Positions 18,317-27,545 of a stretch of DNA of 64,000 nt are shown here, piece after piece. The position numbers and the translations under genes are program-made. Location: IMG/VR virus record IMGVR_UViG_3300031344_000004, positions 35,822 to 99,821 of that record, one strand, 5' to 3'. Positions within the stretch are counted from its first letter, which is position 1; each line of letters opens with the position of its first letter. Origin of the DNA: a virus. Below the pieces are notes generated by a model. The model was given only the letters and a program-made list of their open reading frames with translations. It was not told where the DNA came from and did no database searches.

Positions 18317-20160
18317 TAGGCGCTCACGGTCGCAACGATGTCAATTTCGGGATACCTGATCTCGAAGATGCCACCCGCTGAGGGGAAGATCAGGCCGTGG
18401 TGGGTATTGGAATTGACATCAAAGGTGATGTTGCTGTACTGCATGTTGTTGACAAGGCCGTTGATGCCAGTGAACTGCATGTTGTTGAGTGAAATGATGC
18501 CAGGCACGGTGTAGATGACGTTCCTGACGTTGTCGATGATGATGGGTTGATCGATCTGGAAGTTACCGATCTGGAAGTACGTCTGGAGCTTTGTCAGTAC
18601 GTTCTGCAACACGATCTGTCGATTCAACGACGGATCAATCAAGACATCAAAGTTGAACGTTAGGTCAATGACGCGAGCGTCGAGAATGTCGATGGCGTCG
18701 CTGATCATGCGGTAGGGATTGAGGTACTTGATCAAGTTCTGCTTAAGCGTGTCAGGAGAGGTGATCAATTGCCCTTGAGCATTACGGGAGACAATGAATA
18801 GTTGCGTCGCCAGTGGATTGTTGGGATTGGACCTGACGCCGGCTCGAAAGACGCGGCCAAAGTTGGCTGGAATGGTGTAGACGCGTGCCAAAAGGTCAGG
18901 ACGGGTCACAATCCGCTCTTGACTGTTGCGGATCGCTGGTACCAACGCCGTCAAGTCAGCCGAAGAGGGCGCATCGTCACCACCTGAGGCTTCGATCAAG
19001 TTGGTCACCTCGAGGCTACCTTTGACCGCCGCGGCGACCGCGGGCGTGGGGTTGCCCGGAAAGACCATGTTGAGCAACTTCACCGTCTGAATGCTGTCGT
19101 GTTCAACATTGTGACTGAGGCCACCACCGTAGCGATAGGTGATCTGGTACGTGGTGTTGGCCGCCGCAACACCCAACGTCGTCGTCTGGAGCAGTTGCTG
19201 CGGATTGATGGAGATCCGGGAGAACGTGGTGGTGTATGGAAAAGAGATGGCAAAGCTAGATGGGTCAGGAATGATGTCGTCGGTCAGCGTGTCAGCATTG
19301 CCACCGCCGAACGTCAATGTCGTTCGCCGAGTGTCAAGGGCCGTCGTGGCGGTGAAACGAAACGGCGCCGGAATGACCTTGATCGCGTTGGGGACGAGGT
19401 CATTGTCACCCGCGGTATTGGTGACGTTCTGGTAGACAACGTCATTCGTCAACGCATCGACCTCATAATAGGTGTTGCCCAATAGGTCATTGACGGTGAC
19501 GATGTCAGACACGTTGGCATTCTGCAGGGTGATCTTGTTGAATGGAGTGAAGCCCGCGCCCACAATGATGTTCTCGGTCGTTTCCTGTCCCGAGATGCAG
19601 AGCCCGGATTGGGCCATGATGTAGGTTTGGGGCGTGCCATTGGGTGCCTTCTGACCGATCTTAATCGTCGCTGCATAGGCGCCATTTGACAGCGTCGCAG
19701 TGAAGTCAATGTCCTCAAGCAGGTTGAAGCTCGTCCCATTGTTGGCGATGAAGATTGAATTGGTCTTGATGATCGGAATGGCGGCAGGCAGGGGCCCAAT
19801 GGCATTATTGATGTTGGCGGCAGGCACCTCAACGTAGACGGTGACCGGGACGATGGCGGGGCTGGCACCGACGATGGGTACGCCCGAAGTGTCAAGGATG
19901 CGTTGAATGTTGATGGTTTCGACGGCGGTGGAGGGATCGAGTTCACCGAATGCATGATCGATGTAGAATGAAAGGTTGTCCCCGACGATTCCTGCGAGAT
20001 CGAGAAGGAGGCCCCCAAGGGATGCCTCCGAGAAGTCGCGTAGTCGATCGGGATAATATGTCCTCGCGTATTCTAGGAGTGTCGCGCGTAGTGAGTTAAA
20101 ATCACGCGCAAGGTACTTGCGCTGACGCACAGTCTTTAAATCGTCACGTTGCAACGCCAT
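18316..20160 (-). CDS. Baseplate wedge protein, gp6/J-like
   Basis: A 614-residue protein. The N-terminus (RKYLARDFNSLRATLLEYAR and the ASLGGLLLDLAGIVGDNLSFYI region, residues 15-65) is characteristic of the gp6/baseplate J family. That family forms the dimeric wedge scaffold that holds the baseplate together and triggers sheath contraction. A GTG at 20166 is possible, but AAGGG sits better for the ATG at 20160. The gp25-like gene is just upstream, matching T4-like order. Confidence 0.82.
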   Translation of the reverse strand: MALQRDDLKTVRQRKYLARDFNSLRATLLEYARTYYPDRLRDFSEASLGGLLLDLAGIVGDNLSFYIDHAFGELDPSTAVETINIQRILDTSGVPIVGASPAIVPVTVYVEVPAANINNAIGPLPAAIPIIKTNSIFIANNGTSFNLLEDIDFTATLSNGAYAATIKIGQKAPNGTPQTYIMAQSGLCISGQETTENIIVGAGFTPFNKITLQNANVSDIVTVNDLLGNTYYEVDALTNDVVYQNVTNTAGDNDLVPNAIKVIPAPFRFTATTALDTRRTTLTFGGGNADTLTDDIIPDPSSFAISFPYTTTFSRISINPQQLLQTTTLGVAAANTTYQITYRYGGGLSHNVEHDSIQTVKLLNMVFPGNPTPAVAAAVKGSLEVTNLIEASGGDDAPSSADLTALVPAIRNSQERIVTRPDLLARVYTIPANFGRVFRAGVRSNPNNPLATQLFIVSRNAQGQLITSPDTLKQNLIKYLNPYRMISDAIDILDARVIDLTFNFDVLIDPSLNRQIVLQNVLTKLQTYFQIGNFQIDQPIIIDNVRNVIYTVPGIISLNNMQFTGINGLVNNMQYSNITFDVNSNTHHGLIFPSAGGIFEIRYPEIDIVATVSA

Positions 20161-20184
20161 GGTCACCCTTAAGTAGGACGTACG

Positions 20185-20655
20185 TTAGATCGCGTACAAC
20201 GTTACTCGTGTCTTGCGGTTAAAGATGTTCAGGTTTGGGATGCTGAATGTGATTGTGATTGTCACCTGTGCGATGCCCGGCGTCTGCCTACCCGTGCGGT
20301 CGATCTCCGACAGGAAGTTGACGAGGTCGATGTAGGGCATCCACCGTTGGACTGCATTCTTGATGCGGGTGACGGCCTGTGAGTCAAAGTCATCGGGCGA
20401 CGTTAGGTCGCTGAGCAGGGGTTTGAGATTGGCACCGAAGTCATAGAGGCCCAAGCGCTCGCCCCAGTTGGTCTGCAACAGGTTCCTGAAGTTGTCGACG
20501 ACTTGGGTGCCGAGGTCGGTCGACGTCGCCAGCAGGTCGGTCGTCCCCAACATCAAGGGAGTGACGATGCCGATGACGGGCAGCGTGACGGCCAACTTAT
20601 TGGCTTGCTGCGTCGCCTGGGTGATGCCTGATGACTTGAAGTTGTAGGTACCCAT
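20185..20655 (-). CDS. Baseplate wedge protein, gp25-like
   Basis: A 156-residue protein. The core NLLQTNWGERLGLYDFGANL with the following DI/NAVQRWMPYI segment is the classic gp25/gpW-type baseplate signature. In T4 this protein joins the wedge to the first sheath ring. The open frame runs further upstream to 20787, but that part is out-of-character sequence overlapping another gene, so the ATG at 20655 is chosen. The C-terminus carries a two-strand extension (VTITITFSIPNLNIF). Confidence 0.85.
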   Translation of the reverse strand: MGTYNFKSSGITQATQQANKLAVTLPVIGIVTPLMLGTTDLLATSTDLGTQVVDNFRNLLQTNWGERLGLYDFGANLKPLLSDLTSPDDFDSQAVTRIKNAVQRWMPYIDLVNFLSEIDRTGRQTPGIAQVTITITFSIPNLNIFNRKTRVTLYAI

Positions 20656-20660
20656 GGTGA

Positions 20661-20882
20661 TCAGGTGATCGTTCCAACGCCAGTGACAGGGCCTCCTGCT
20701 GCGCCCGGAGGGGCGATCAGTGCGGTGGGCAATACGAGGGCTTGGGCGACGATGACGGTGAAGATCTGACCCACGACAGTCTTCCACTTGTCGAGCGCCT
20801 CCGACTGTACGTCAGACGGAATGTTGAGGGCGGCGACGATGGCTTGAGCACACTGCGCCGCGGCGGCATCATTGAGGGGCAT
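20661..20882 (-). CDS. Small structural-operon protein
   Basis: A 73-residue protein, five bases from the gp25-like gene. It has a helical N-terminal half (CAQAIVAALN, EALDKWKTVV) and a Pro/Gly-rich tail ending PVTGVGTIT. An AAAGG ribosome site lies upstream. Similar small proteins are common near baseplate genes, but I cannot name the family. Confidence 0.55.
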   Translation of the reverse strand: MPLNDAAAAQCAQAIVAALNIPSDVQSEALDKWKTVVGQIFTVIVAQALVLPTALIAPPGAAGGPVTGVGTIT

Positions 20883-20909
20883 GATCTGTAACTACCTTTC
20901 GCATCGTCA

Positions 20910-22373
20910 TCACAAGAGAAGAATTTTCGTTGCGAACTCGCCATTAGTGGCGCCCGCGCCGTGCGAGCCGCCCATGCTGTCGACGATGGGTGCAGCCGTC
21001 ACTTGACCCGAGCCGTCGCCGTTGCCGGTGATGGCCTTTGAACACAGGACGCTCAAGTTGGCACCGTCGCCGCCCAATTTGATGACGCCCTTCTTGGCGG
21101 GAGTGAAGACAATGTCGCCGTTGGTCCTGACGATGACAGACGCACAGTTATCGGGGTTAGCGTCAGGATCCTTGACGTTGCCATCGGCGTCCTTTTCCGT
21201 CGCCCCCATCACCAGGATGACCACGTCGTGCCGGGCGATCAACCTGATCTTGTCGGTCTTGACGCCTAGGGCACCCTCACCTGAACCATCATTGATTGCC
21301 GTCGCCGAAGAGTGTGCAGCTACCACGCTGTCGATGCCGAATTTGGCGTCGGGCTTGGCTTTCTGTGACAGCAGGACTCGCGTCCTGTCGTTCTTGAAAT
21401 CAACGTCGCCCTCTTGGCCCGTCAAGTCCTTCTTCGATTTTCCTAACTCCTTGCGACCCAATTCATTGACTTCGGCCTTACCCGCCGTCAATGGAGTCTG
21501 CCCGCGGCCCACTACCACATCGATGGCCCCTGCTCCGCCCCTGATGTCACCAGCACATGGTTTGGGTACCATTCCCTGGTTGGGATCCGATGAATAATCT
21601 GAGATGGGCCCGGTGCGATCGGTACCCAGAATGATCAACGTGTTGTTGCTGCCTTCGAAGGCAATTTCATCGGGGCGTTTGCGGTATCGAGGCACCGCTT
21701 CGTACTGAATGATCTGTGAAGCATCGGACGTCGTCAACACCTTCTTGTAGGCATCGGGATCATCAGGTAGCGTCGCCGTCGATGGAATTGCATAGCGGTC
21801 GCCGTCCTTACTATTGACGACGCCATTCTTGAATTCATACTTGGGATCGTCGGTGCCATTAAAGACGTCGCTGAGGCCGGGCAAAAAAGATTGGTCGTGC
21901 TGTCGATCGGCGTGGGTGTAATTAAGATCCTCGACAAAGTTGGGTTGCACGATGCGACAGAACCAGTACCCGAGCTCATTGGACTTGGCATCAGAGTGTT
22001 CAAACATCCCCCAAACGTGCTCTCCTGGTTTGGCAGGAAAGGCGAGGTGTGGCGGGAAAAACGGGTACAATACCATCACCTTTTCACTGGCGCCTGAGTC
22101 ACCTCCCATCACCCGGCGCGCGATGATCGAATTTCTCGGAGCGACGGTCGCGTATTGGATGTTGGCGACCTTTAGATCGTGTTCGTAGTGCGATAGCTTG
22201 GTGCCATCGAGCGTTGCCGGGTCGCTGATGACATCGAGAATGACAAAGCGTAGGAAGATCGGAAAGCCCCCGGGTGCATGGTCGTACGCCGCCTTACGCC
22301 GCAGCACGTCGTCGGCGTTGCCTTCGGTGATGTGCTTGACCATCTCAAGCGCGTCATACTTGTTACCGGGCAC
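20910..22373 (-). CDS. Baseplate hub/spike-like protein
   Basis: A 487-residue protein starting at GTG with the strong site GAGGTGAGG upstream. Residues 30-170 look like an OB-fold region (MVLYPFFPPHLAFPAKPGEH, YWFCRIV). The C-terminal part has short strands with Gly/Asp turns (IRLIARHDVVILVMG, GDIVFTPAKKGVIKLGGDGA), as in gp5/VgrG-type central spikes. It would form the puncturing tip under the tail tube. No lysozyme domain was seen, unlike T4 gp5. Confidence 0.72.
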   Translation of the reverse strand: MPGNKYDALEMVKHITEGNADDVLRRKAAYDHAPGGFPIFLRFVILDVISDPATLDGTKLSHYEHDLKVANIQYATVAPRNSIIARRVMGGDSGASEKVMVLYPFFPPHLAFPAKPGEHVWGMFEHSDAKSNELGYWFCRIVQPNFVEDLNYTHADRQHDQSFLPGLSDVFNGTDDPKYEFKNGVVNSKDGDRYAIPSTATLPDDPDAYKKVLTTSDASQIIQYEAVPRYRKRPDEIAFEGSNNTLIILGTDRTGPISDYSSDPNQGMVPKPCAGDIRGGAGAIDVVVGRGQTPLTAGKAEVNELGRKELGKSKKDLTGQEGDVDFKNDRTRVLLSQKAKPDAKFGIDSVVAAHSSATAINDGSGEGALGVKTDKIRLIARHDVVILVMGATEKDADGNVKDPDANPDNCASVIVRTNGDIVFTPAKKGVIKLGGDGANLSVLCSKAITGNGDGSGQVTAAPIVDSMGGSHGAGATNGEFATKILLL

Positions 22374-22412
22374 CGGGTGACCTCACCTCGATACGTAACC
22401 TACGCACGTGGA

Positions 22413-22802
22413 TCACGCCCCTTTGTTGATGCGATCGAACAGGTCGTCGGCGTCTAGCTCATTGTCCTTGCGTTCGGCTTGGGCGACGAGATCGGCGAGC
22501 TTGATCAGCTGGTCGTTGGCTTTTGCCATGCGTTCAATGCAGCTCGTCAGCGTTTTAGCGTGGACGGCGTATTCAGTGCTGGTGCTAGTGCTTTTGGCGT
22601 TGATCAGGTTGAAGACCTGCTTGAAGACGATGAAACTGTTCTGTCGATCGCTGATCGCGTTCTCATAGATGTTCTTCCATAACTCACGTTTCTTGTCGCT
22701 GAGGTTCTCAATGTCCTTGAGTAGGTCACTGAAGTCACGAATTTTTGCCTCAAAGTCACGTTCGGAAATTTCAACAATGGACGTAGGATTAGGATCAGTC
22801 AT
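22413..22802 (-). CDS. Coiled-coil hypothetical protein
   Basis: A 129-residue acidic protein that is almost entirely heptad-like helix (FSDLLKDIENLSDKKRELWK and onward). It lies between the spike-like gene and the late sigma gene. Small helical proteins here could be scaffolding, chaperone or small-terminase-like, but nothing in the sequence decides this. A TAAGTA-type box lies just upstream of the ATG. Confidence 0.5.
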   Translation of the reverse strand: MTDPNPTSIVEISERDFEAKIRDFSDLLKDIENLSDKKRELWKNIYENAISDRQNSFIVFKQVFNLINAKSTSTSTEYAVHAKTLTSCIERMAKANDQLIKLADLVAQAERKDNELDADDLFDRINKGA

Positions 22803-22827
22803 GACAATACTTAGGTGTAGGTGGATG

Positions 22828-23628
22828 TCAAAACAGCTTGAACTTTGGATCGAGCTTGAACCGACGGTACTGCTTCTTGATCGCCTGCAGTGTCGTTGTC
22901 AATTGCTTGGGTGATAGCCCACTTAGTTCACGCATGTAGAGCAGGATGGCACTCTTGCTCAACAGGTCAATGTCATCAATATTCTCGAAGATGGTAATAA
23001 TGCTGTTGATGCACGCGAGTTCATTCTCCGACTTCACCTTGCTGCGGATCTCATATAGCAGACCCACCATCGCGTGCACCGACGATTGATTTTCAAGCAC
23101 CACATCTTGACCCGGGATAGTGCAGTGATCCTCAACAATGCGCTGTTCATTGGCTGACAGTGCTTCGGGATCGTCGAGGCTGACCGAACGGCGTACGCGT
23201 TGATTCTTCTGCTTCGTCTTGATGATGAGCCAGTTCTTTGAAACTACATTGAAGTATGAGAACGCGTTAGTTCCTCTGGTCGAGTCAAACTTATGTAGCG
23301 TCTCGAACAGGAAGTTGATGCAGTCGTTCTTCAGGTCATCGTAGGTGTCGTGCAGTGAAGTGAACTTATGGATGTTGATCAGGTTCTCAACCAACTTCTG
23401 GAATGCCGGCAAGATGCTGGTGACGTAAAGCCTGTCTCGTTCCTTCTTGTCGCCGGCCTTGTCGGCGATCTGAAAGGCGACAATGGCGGCCTGCGTGCCA
23501 GCATTGAAGTACATGCGGGCGGCCTTGGCGGCCGCCTTCTGCTCGGGCGTCAAGGGAGGTGTAGCAGGTTGAGGTTCGACGATCATTGGATTGTGACCTT
23601 TGACGGCGACAACATTCTTACGCTTCAT
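22828..23628 (-). CDS. RNA polymerase late sigma factor, T4 gp55-like
   Basis: A 266-residue protein. FDSTRGTNAFSYFNVVSKNW (residues 114-133) is the region-2 core of phage late sigma factors, flanked by helices as in T4 gp55. Such factors direct host RNA polymerase to late promoters with a special -10 box and no -35. The N-terminal 40 residues are Pro/Ala-rich and probably disordered. The C-terminus (GLSPKQLTTTLQAIKKQYRR) looks like a small DNA- or clamp-binding helical tail. It sits just upstream of the structural block it would switch on. Confidence 0.82.
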   Translation of the reverse strand: MKRKNVVAVKGHNPMIVEPQPATPPLTPEQKAAAKAARMYFNAGTQAAIVAFQIADKAGDKKERDRLYVTSILPAFQKLVENLINIHKFTSLHDTYDDLKNDCINFLFETLHKFDSTRGTNAFSYFNVVSKNWLIIKTKQKNQRVRRSVSLDDPEALSANEQRIVEDHCTIPGQDVVLENQSSVHAMVGLLYEIRSKVKSENELACINSIITIFENIDDIDLLSKSAILLYMRELSGLSPKQLTTTLQAIKKQYRRFKLDPKFKLF

Positions 23629-23661
23629 TGATCACCGGTTGAAAGGCCATGTTAGTTGATC

Positions 23662-23979
23662 TTACACCACATCGTCAGTCGTGGCCCCGGAACCGCCATA
23701 GGCCACGACCTTGCTGGCGACTGCCAACACGCTGTTGCGTGCCAGCTTGATGTCATGGATGACGTCTTGGATGACAGGTTCATCGCTGAGGACCGGGATT
23801 GCCGCGTGGTGAGCCAGCCGCGCGTAACAGTGATCGAGCACGTCGAGTGATTCTTCAATCTGATCGACGAGCTCTTCACGTTGGTCGCTCAATGCTAGGT
23901 TCTGCCTCACCGTCACCAGGTTCAACCAGGCTGAGCCCAACAGTAACAACGTGACAATGATGGCCCATGCCCACAGCAT
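23662..23979 (-). CDS. Small membrane-anchored protein
   Basis: A 105-residue protein with one N-terminal membrane span (residues 2-25, WAIIVTLLLLGSAWL) followed by an acidic helical domain, with the tail probably in the cytoplasm or periplasm. The start overlaps the stop of the upstream glycosyltransferase (ATGA). Function unknown; spanin or membrane-anchor roles are possible. Confidence 0.55.
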   Translation of the reverse strand: MLWAWAIIVTLLLLGSAWLNLVTVRQNLALSDQREELVDQIEESLDVLDHCYARLAHHAAIPVLSDEPVIQDVIHDIKLARNSVLAVASKVVAYGGSGATTDDVV

Positions 23980-25136
23980 CAGATGTACTCCTTGAGGGCG
24001 GCGTCGTACTGCTTGCAGATTGCACTGAGGCTGTACTTCTCCAACAACACTGGTGCCAGTTCAGTCGCCCACTGCTTGGGAATGGTGGGGCTCTGCCTGA
24101 ACTTCAACACGCGCTTCTTCACATCTTCCTCACTGGCGTTGGCCCATCGGGCGCCCTTGACGAAGATCTTGTTATCGATGCGGCTCGCGTGAACTTCGGC
24201 CAACTGGTAGTAGATGCTGACGTACTTGCCGTGCTTCATGAAGTCAAGGTGACCTGACCAGCCCGTGGCAATGACGGGTAGGCCCGACGCCGCGGCTTCG
24301 AGGATGGGGAGGCCATAGCCCTCGCCCCGCGTCAGAGTGACCAGTGCCTTGACCTTCGGGTGCTTGTACAGTGCAGCGACCTCACCGTCGGTCATGTCGC
24401 CGTGAAGCAGGTAGGCCTTGGGAAACTTGTTGCCTCGCCGTGACTCATTGATGACGCCCGTCAATAGGTTCTTCGTCAGACCGCGATCAATGAGGCTATT
24501 CTTACCGACGTTGGTCTTGAGGATGATGCCTACTTCGGCATCATCCTTGAACGTTTCACACAGCCACTTGATGGTGTAGAAGATGTTCTTGCGATCGCTC
24601 TCGGCGTTGGCGCCCGTCAGCTGGCCAAAGACCAAGAAGTTGAAGGGGGTGTCAAAGTCGAGCGCCAAGTCAATCGGAGGTTCGCTGATGGCGGTGCTGT
24701 AGGCCTCAGGAATGACGTAGAGGGGCCGCGTCACCGTGCCCGAATTGGTCAAGCACGCCTTGGTGTGCTGTGACGGGACGACGACAGCAGTCATCTTGTT
24801 ACATGCGGCGACCCACTCGGGATTGCAGCGGTCGGTCTCGACGCCGGCGGTGATGCCGATGTTGATGGGGGCAAGGGTGGGATCCCATTCATTGGGAAGT
24901 TGCAATTGCACCGTGACGTCGGCCTTGGTGTCGAAGGGCACGCTGCGCTGCATGATCTGTCCGACGAGGCCTCCGTGAAGCTCGGCGTCAATGAGCCAGG
25001 GTGTGTCTCCCCATGGCAGAGTACCAAACTTGACGTCAAGATCAGGACGAGACAGGAGCCACTTCGCCAGCTGGCGCGCGTGCACCCCGTAACCCGATTG
25101 TGTCAGTGAGGGTCCGCGAAGGAGGACGGTTTTCAT
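23979..25136 (-). CDS. Glycosyltransferase, GT4-like (GT-B fold)
   Basis: A 385-residue protein. The N-terminal Rossmann domain begins with SLTQSGYGVHARQLAKWLL, a donor/acceptor loop. The C-terminal domain has the GT4 signature EGYGLPILEAAASGLPVIAT (about residues 270-290), where the two glutamates bind the donor ribose. It probably moves a sugar from a nucleotide donor with retention. It overlaps a second GT4 gene by four bases, so the two may act in sequence on one glycan. Confidence 0.85.
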   Translation of the reverse strand: MKTVLLRGPSLTQSGYGVHARQLAKWLLSRPDLDVKFGTLPWGDTPWLIDAELHGGLVGQIMQRSVPFDTKADVTVQLQLPNEWDPTLAPINIGITAGVETDRCNPEWVAACNKMTAVVVPSQHTKACLTNSGTVTRPLYVIPEAYSTAISEPPIDLALDFDTPFNFLVFGQLTGANAESDRKNIFYTIKWLCETFKDDAEVGIILKTNVGKNSLIDRGLTKNLLTGVINESRRGNKFPKAYLLHGDMTDGEVAALYKHPKVKALVTLTRGEGYGLPILEAAASGLPVIATGWSGHLDFMKHGKYVSIYYQLAEVHASRIDNKIFVKGARWANASEEDVKKRVLKFRQSPTIPKQWATELAPVLLEKYSLSAICKQYDAALKEYI

Positions 25137-26389
25137 AGCTCCACCTTACTCCACCTCGCCGGCCGCTTGCCCGCTTTCCACTCACTGACCAACTTAGTCA
25201 GTGACGTATCCCAATTAACAATCATCTGGTTGATGTTGTAGTCCCTCAAGGCATGTGCTCGGCACTTGATGCCTAAGGCGTCACGGCCCTCGGCACCCAT
25301 GTCGTACACTGTCATGAAGGCCTTGGCCAGCGTTTCATGTGAACAGAAGTCCTCAAAGATGTAGGGCACAAGTTGATTGCCCACTAGCGTCTTGACCTCA
25401 GGTTCAATGGCCACTCCGTACTGCTCCCCCGTCTGATAGTCCTCGACCTGTCGCGTCAGGCCACCCGTCTTCAGTGCAATGATGGGCTTACCTGCCATCT
25501 TGGCCTCGAGGATGGGTAGGCCAAAGCCTTCATTGCAGCTACGATTGACGACGGTGTCACAGACGTTGTAGAGGGCGTTCATCTCCGGGAAGCCGATGCG
25601 ATCCTTCGAGAAGATGACGTGGTTGCGCAGGTGTAGCATGTCGATGACGTGGTGCAGGTTCGGGCCCTCAGGATCGAGGGGATCAGAGTGGCACACAAAT
25701 GACGCCTTGCGGTGACCTTCCTTCTTCTCAAGCGCGTCGAGGAACTGCTTGAAGGAGACGATGATGTCGGACGGCACCTTGCGGCGTGCATTGCGGCTGA
25801 CGAACAACACGGTGAAGTGATCGAGCCTGTCCTTACCCAGGACCAATTCCTTCAAGCGTGCCTTCTCGGAGGCGGGCAGTGGGAAGAAGATGTTGTCGGG
25901 GACGGCGTGCGGGATGTAGTTGGTCTTGTCGGGAAAGCGCTGGTGGACCATGTCGTAGGTCGGGTAGTTGATGCAATTGACGAGGTCGATTGACTCGTAG
26001 ATGACGCGATTGAACTCGGGCCACGGGGGATTGTCCCATAGGTGATTGTAGGCGATCGGACAGAGTTGGTGGATTTCGTCCTCAATCTCCCACACGTGCA
26101 TGAAGAATCGTGGGTCAGTGAAAAGTAGTAACACATCGGGTCGTTCAACTGCAAGTACTTGTCGTAGGATGTTCTTGTTACCAAAGCCATCAATGGGTTT
26201 GATGATGAAGTCATCGCTGACTTTGATGGTGTCGTAATTCTCGTGCTTGACGGCACCCCCGAATACTTTGAAGCTGTACTTGCCGGTGTTGATGAGGCCT
26301 TGCGCGAGCCAACGGGACTGCGTTCCGACGCCCGAAGTAGACAACGGGTGATCTGCGAGCATCAGGATCTTCGTCTTCTGTTGTGTCAT
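25133..26389 (-). CDS. Glycosyltransferase, GT4-like (GT-B fold)
   Basis: A 418-residue protein. The N-terminus (ILMLADHPLSTSGVGTQSRW) is the GT-B nucleotide-binding start, and NEGFGLPILEAKMAGKPIIA (near residue 310) is the GT4 ExxxxxxxE motif. The frame stays open back to 26497, but that extension overlaps the nuclease gene and has no ribosome site. The ATG at 26389 has GAAAGG upstream. It pairs with the GT4 gene downstream by an ATGA overlap. Confidence 0.85.
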   Translation of the reverse strand: MTQQKTKILMLADHPLSTSGVGTQSRWLAQGLINTGKYSFKVFGGAVKHENYDTIKVSDDFIIKPIDGFGNKNILRQVLAVERPDVLLLFTDPRFFMHVWEIEDEIHQLCPIAYNHLWDNPPWPEFNRVIYESIDLVNCINYPTYDMVHQRFPDKTNYIPHAVPDNIFFPLPASEKARLKELVLGKDRLDHFTVLFVSRNARRKVPSDIIVSFKQFLDALEKKEGHRKASFVCHSDPLDPEGPNLHHVIDMLHLRNHVIFSKDRIGFPEMNALYNVCDTVVNRSCNEGFGLPILEAKMAGKPIIALKTGGLTRQVEDYQTGEQYGVAIEPEVKTLVGNQLVPYIFEDFCSHETLAKAFMTVYDMGAEGRDALGIKCRAHALRDYNINQMIVNWDTSLTKLVSEWKAGKRPARWSKVEL

Positions 26390-26416
26390 TGCGGCCCAAG
26401 ACCTTTCGTGATCAGC

Positions 26417-26422
26417 ATCATA
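26417..26422 (-). promoter_or_regulatory. Predicted -10 box with short leader
   Basis: TATGAT on the minus strand, 27 bases before the ATG at 26389, with the GAAAGG ribosome site between. It would give a short leader of about 20 bases for the two GT4 genes. Confidence 0.4.
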
Positions 26423-26454
26423 CTCAACTCTAATCCTGTTGTGCAGGTATTGAT

Positions 26455-27324
26455 CTACGTACAGTGCGGCGTCTGGTAAAATTGACAGAACGTACAACTG
26501 GCCCGATTCTTCTTCGTCACCCCCGCCTTGATGCTAGTCAGCATGTTGTTGACGACCTGCAGCGACCGCCTCGTCGTCACTTCCCCCACTGACACCGAGA
26601 ACAATTCGCAGCGCGCGCCGGCCTTAGCAGTCCGCTTCAACAGAACGAAGCCACACCTGACGTCCTTGGGATCTGTCCCCGTCTTGATCGACCAATAGTT
26701 CTTGTAGAGGATGATCTGCGCCTTGACCATGTCGTCTTCTTTCTTCTCGCGCTTCCACCCCCAGCCACACGTCTTCCAGTCGAGCAACCAGACCAGTCGC
26801 TTCTTGAACGGTCCATCACACAGGATGACGCCGTCAATGTAACCCTTGAAGGCATGCGGGTGGCCCTCGATGGGTTCATAGAGGTAGTGCTCGGCGTCGA
26901 TGAACTCCCAATTCTTGAACGTCGCATCGAGCCACGCAGGTACTTCGGGCAGGATCGCCAATCCCTCCTTGCCGAACTGCGTGAAGGCATCGGTGGTGTA
27001 GTCACCAGGCAATCGGACGGCGTGCTCGGTCCACAGCTCTTTCAACTTGTCGAGAAAGATGCGCTTGACCATCTTGCGGGTGCGGAGGTAGTGCTCGCAG
27101 GCCGCGTGCATCGCCGTGCCGAAGTCCATGTGGACGCTGGGTAGATCGGCATCGATGTGGTCAATGTGCTGCAACTTGTGACGGTAACTGCATTCCGCCC
27201 AACCCTTGACTTCGCTGAAGGACACGTGCAGCTTACCCGTGGGCAATAACTCGAAACGCGACGGATCAATCGTTTCAGGTACCGCGCCGTCTGCACCAGC
27301 GACGATGTCCTCTGGTTCACTCAT
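26455..27324 (-). CDS. PD-(D/E)XK nuclease, Cas4/RecB-like with Fe-S cysteines
   Basis: A 289-residue protein. A first cysteine sits at C45 (WAECSYRHK), then the RecB-type FGTAMHAACEHYL helix, the active-site aspartate in FKGYIDGVI, the DxK motif in WLLDWKTCG and the helix KAQIILYK. The C-terminus has CTFCQFYQTPHC, giving three more cysteines. This is the layout of Cas4/AddB-type nucleases that hold a 4Fe-4S cluster. It probably acts as a DNA exonuclease in replication or recombination. A leaderless-type promoter lies directly upstream. Confidence 0.8.
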   Translation of the reverse strand: MSEPEDIVAGADGAVPETIDPSRFELLPTGKLHVSFSEVKGWAECSYRHKLQHIDHIDADLPSVHMDFGTAMHAACEHYLRTRKMVKRIFLDKLKELWTEHAVRLPGDYTTDAFTQFGKEGLAILPEVPAWLDATFKNWEFIDAEHYLYEPIEGHPHAFKGYIDGVILCDGPFKKRLVWLLDWKTCGWGWKREKKEDDMVKAQIILYKNYWSIKTGTDPKDVRCGFVLLKRTAKAGARCELFSVSVGEVTTRRSLQVVNNMLTSIKAGVTKKNRASCTFCQFYQTPHCT

Positions 27325-27330
27325 CCCATG

Positions 27331-27336
27331 ATCTTA
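27331..27336 (-). promoter_or_regulatory. Predicted -10 box of leaderless promoter
   Basis: TAAGAT, then six bases, then the ATG of the nuclease gene at 27324. No ribosome site lies between. Confidence 0.55.
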
Positions 27337-27355
27337 TGCCACGTGCACGTCGAGT

Positions 27356-27544
27356 TCAACGGCCGCAGAACAGGCCTTCTCGCTGCATTGCTGCCAGGCA
27401 ACGGTCGACAGCACCGGGCTCGCCGCCACGCTTGTTGGCCTCCTCGAGACGCTCGGCACAGCGTTGGAGGTGTTGTGCCTTGATGCCGTTGAGCAGGCCC
27501 GTCACCCACCACTTGTTGATGAGTTCAGATCGTTCTGTTGTCAT
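27356..27544 (-). CDS. Small hypothetical protein
   Basis: A 62-residue helical protein starting MTTERSELINKWWVTG, one base after the 3' end of the tRNA gene. The upstream ten residues of the open frame lie inside the tRNA and are discarded. It has two cysteines and a basic C-terminus. No family is recognised. Confidence 0.45.
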   Translation of the reverse strand: MTTERSELINKWWVTGLLNGIKAQHLQRCAERLEEANKRGGEPGAVDRCLAAMQREGLFCGR

Positions 27545-27545
27545 G

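Noticed and set aside
25143-25148. TAAGGT six bases before the ATG at 25136 as a thirteenth leaderless promoter
   Set aside because: It lies inside the upstream gene's end, and a GGAG ribosome site overlaps the spacer, so coupled translation explains it.
26455-27324. Part of a CRISPR-Cas locus
   Set aside because: No array of spaced repeats and no other cas gene; the nuclease is a stand-alone PD-(D/E)XK enzyme.
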